This document shows, in pieces, positions 4,831 to 6,184 of a stretch of DNA of 6,184 bases (positions are counted from its first letter, which is position 1; each line of letters opens with the position of its first letter). The notes under the pieces are model-generated. The model was not told where the DNA came from and did not search any database. It saw only the letters and a list, made by a program, of their open reading frames with translations. Source of the DNA: Collinsella aerofaciens (GTDB lineage Bacteria; Actinomycetota; Coriobacteriia; Coriobacteriales; Coriobacteriaceae); the NCBI GenBank assembly GCA_030841765.1, contig JAUUSS010000120.1:1-6184 (forward strand). The letters are read 5' to 3'. The translations under genes and the position numbers were made by a program.

Positions 4831-5793
4831 TTAGCGGGTGGGGTGCCAGACCTCGAGGGCGCCGGCGAGGATGTCGACCTCGATGCGTGAGGCGACAACG
4901 GGCTCGCCGTCGGCCTGGATGGGGTAGTCGGGCTCCTCCAAGGTGAGCGCGGCATGGCGGCATCGGCGCATGCGAACCGGTGGCAACTTGGTATGGTGGC
5001 CGTCCTTAGCCGAAAGAAACATAGGCAGGGCAACCGCGCGAGGGACGGGGCCGCAGGCGTAGCAGACGTCGAGCATGCCGTCGCAGGGGTCGGCATCGGG
5101 GCAGATACGATAGCCCGAGCCATACGTGGGGCCCAGCTGAATCGCCATGATGATCGCCCTCACGCGCTCGGCGGGCGCGCCGTCAAAGCTGGCTGTCATG
5201 GGGTAATTGCGATAGCGTAGGCCAAACTGCTCAAGTCCCGAGAGAGTGTAGAGCGGAGTGCCGGCGAGACCCGTCTTTTTGCGCAGCTCGGTGGTGCCCA
5301 GGCCGATGGCGGCATCGATGCCGATCGAAAGCGTCTGGTCGTAGTACTCAACGGAAGCCTCGCCGCTACCGCTTGCGGGGTTCCATGAGCGAATGCGCCC
5401 GATGTCCTGACGCTGCAGCTCGCAGGAGAGCAGCGCGCCAAAATTCTTACCGGAGAAATCGTCGATGCCGAGTGTTTGGGCAAAATCGTTGCCGGAGCCC
5501 ACGGGTAGGATGGCGAGAGCGGGGCGGACCGCCTCATCCTGCGTCATAAGCCCGTTGACGACCTCGTGAATCACGCCGTCGCCGCCAAGGGCGATAACGG
5601 TGCGATAGCCCTGAGCCTGTGCGGCAAGCTCCTTGGCGTGTCCCATGCGCTCGGTTAGCACCAGGTCAAACTGGGATGCGCGTGCAGTCATGTCCATAAA
5701 GCGTTGCAGGCGCTCGGCAACTTCGCGCGCCGCACCCGACTGGGCGGCTGGGTTGGCGATGATGAGCGTGAGGCCAAAATCAGTTGCGTGCAT
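4831..5793 (-). CDS. Diacylglycerol/lipid kinase family protein (YegS/DgkB-like)
   Basis: A 320-residue protein with the DAGK catalytic fold, which transfers the ATP gamma-phosphate to a lipid hydroxyl at the inner face of the membrane; likely substrates are diacylglycerol or a related lipid. Motifs: IIANPAAQSG (11-20), the nucleotide-binding GGDGVIHEVVNGL (70-82), LPVGSGNDFAQTLG (96-109), SIGIDAAI (156-163) and ADGEPV (294-299) near the end of the C-terminal beta-sandwich domain. Length fits the family (about 290-330). No membrane helix or signal peptide is seen, as expected for a peripheral enzyme. The start at 5793 is chosen because homologues begin just before the NP motif and GGGAG lies at 5801-5805, seven bases upstream; the frame is open to 5865 with a GTG there. 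It follows a ClC gene on the same strand by 87 bases and may be cotranscribed with it. The exact lipid substrate cannot be told from sequence. Confidence 0.9.
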   Translation of the reverse strand: MHATDFGLTLIIANPAAQSGAAREVAERLQRFMDMTARASQFDLVLTERMGHAKELAAQAQGYRTVIALGGDGVIHEVVNGLMTQDEAVRPALAILPVGSGNDFAQTLGIDDFSGKNFGALLSCELQRQDIGRIRSWNPASGSGEASVEYYDQTLSIGIDAAIGLGTTELRKKTGLAGTPLYTLSGLEQFGLRYRNYPMTASFDGAPAERVRAIIMAIQLGPTYGSGYRICPDADPCDGMLDVCYACGPVPRAVALPMFLSAKDGHHTKLPPVRMRRCRHAALTLEEPDYPIQADGEPVVASRIEVDILAGALEVWHPTR

Positions 5794-5880
5794 AGGGCGA
5801 CTCCCGGCGTATGACGTGACGGTGCGGTCGCGCTCAGGTCGAATTGCCCCCGATTGTGGCTGCACGTCGAATACTTACGT

Positions 5881-6184
5881 CTACTCTATCAGGTCGTTGT
5901 GGCGCTCGATAGCATCCGCTACCGTACCGCCCTCATCTACAATAAGCGAACGGCGCTTGGGCGAGATAATGCGCTGGGCGGGGTACACGCCGCGGTGTCC
6001 GGCGGTTAGGTAGCTGATAAAGGCCACGATGACAAAGAACCCGGCAGCCGTGCCGTGGAACAGGTCGATGGCCATCATACAGGTGGTGATAGGCACGTTA
6101 AGGCCGGCGCAGAACACGCCGAGCATGCCCAGCGCTGCCAGAAAGCTGGGATCGATTCCGACGAGGCAACCTATCCAGCCGCCG
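5881..6184 (-). CDS. ClC family chloride channel/antiporter, C-terminal part (partial)
   Basis: The last 100 residues of a minus-strand membrane protein that begins outside the window. The reading continues without a stop to the window edge, starting GGWIGCLVG; the ATG at 6126 is internal. The pattern ALGMLGVFCAGLNVPITT, then a hydrophobic helix, then GHRGVYPAQRII follows the C-terminal helices of ClC proteins: the GxxRAPLT-like helix N region and, in VYP, the tyrosine corresponding to E. coli ClC Tyr445, which coordinates the central chloride ion. ClC proteins move chloride across the membrane as channels or Cl-/H+ exchangers. About 35 mostly polar residues follow that tyrosine; there is no CBS or TrkA-C domain. 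The gating glutamate and the other selectivity residues lie outside the window, so channel versus antiporter cannot be judged. Stop codon TAG at 5883-5881. Confidence 0.85.
   Translation of the reverse strand, partial: GGWIGCLVGIDPSFLAALGMLGVFCAGLNVPITTCMMAIDLFHGTAAGFFVIVAFISYLTAGHRGVYPAQRIISPKRRSLIVDEGGTVADAIERHNDLIE

Noticed and set aside
5794..5880. A promoter or longer N-terminus for the lipid kinase gene in the gap after the ClC gene.
   Set aside because: No convincing -35/-10 pair was found on the minus strand, and the upstream GTG at 5865 lacks a good ribosome binding site and adds residues outside the conserved domain.
1..6184. Search for a CRISPR array, tRNA, rRNA, toxin-antitoxin pair, phage or transposase genes, or a defence island.
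   Set aside because: No regularly spaced repeats, cloverleaf sequences or mobile-element genes are visible; the window is accounted for by ordinary metabolic, transport and translation genes.

Overview
The window looks like chromosomal DNA from a high-GC, low-complexity-free actinobacterium. Codon third positions are GC-rich. The mix of genes (a C_GCAxxG_C_C redox protein, an O-acetylhomoserine sulfhydrylase, Xpt and a ClC channel) and the GGGACTGT-type palindromes suggest a Coriobacteriia gut anaerobe of the Collinsella type. That assignment is inference from style and recall, not from a database match. Everything visible is core or housekeeping-like; there is no transposase, integrase, phage gene, CRISPR array, tRNA or rRNA.

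Layout: (1) bases 1-68 hold the last codons of a plus-strand gene, closed by a strong intrinsic terminator (72-123). (2) 137-583, minus strand: a small cysteine-rich C_GCAxxG_C_C protein with a perfect-arm dyad just upstream of its ribosome binding site. (3) 584-814 is a divergent intergenic region with a plausible promoter for (4) the plus-strand metY-type PLP enzyme (815-2098), which ends before a terminator hairpin (2167-2213). (5) 2240-3544, plus: a 12-helix MFS transporter of the drug-efflux type. (6) 3702-4280, plus: xpt, preceded by an extended -10 promoter and a possible PurBox-like sequence, and followed by a palindromic terminator (4309-4343). (7) 4364-4744, plus: a stand-alone GGQ release-factor-domain protein, probably a ribosome-rescue hydrolase. 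(8) 4753-4823: a 25-bp perfect inverted repeat between convergent genes. (9) 4831-5793, minus: a diacylglycerol/lipid kinase family protein. (10) 5881-6184, minus: the C-terminal part of a ClC chloride channel/antiporter, running off the window.

The genes do not form one pathway. They are single-gene or two-gene transcription units: sulfur amino acid synthesis (metY), purine salvage (xpt), export (MFS), translation quality control (GGQ protein), lipid phosphorylation (DAGK) and anion transport (ClC). The ClC and lipid kinase genes are codirectional with an 87-base gap and may be cotranscribed. The most notable non-coding signal is a pair of related palindromes, sharing 13 of 15 bases in their arms, on either side of the GGQ gene. 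They are probably dispersed repeats doubling as terminators. I found no convincing new biological system here.
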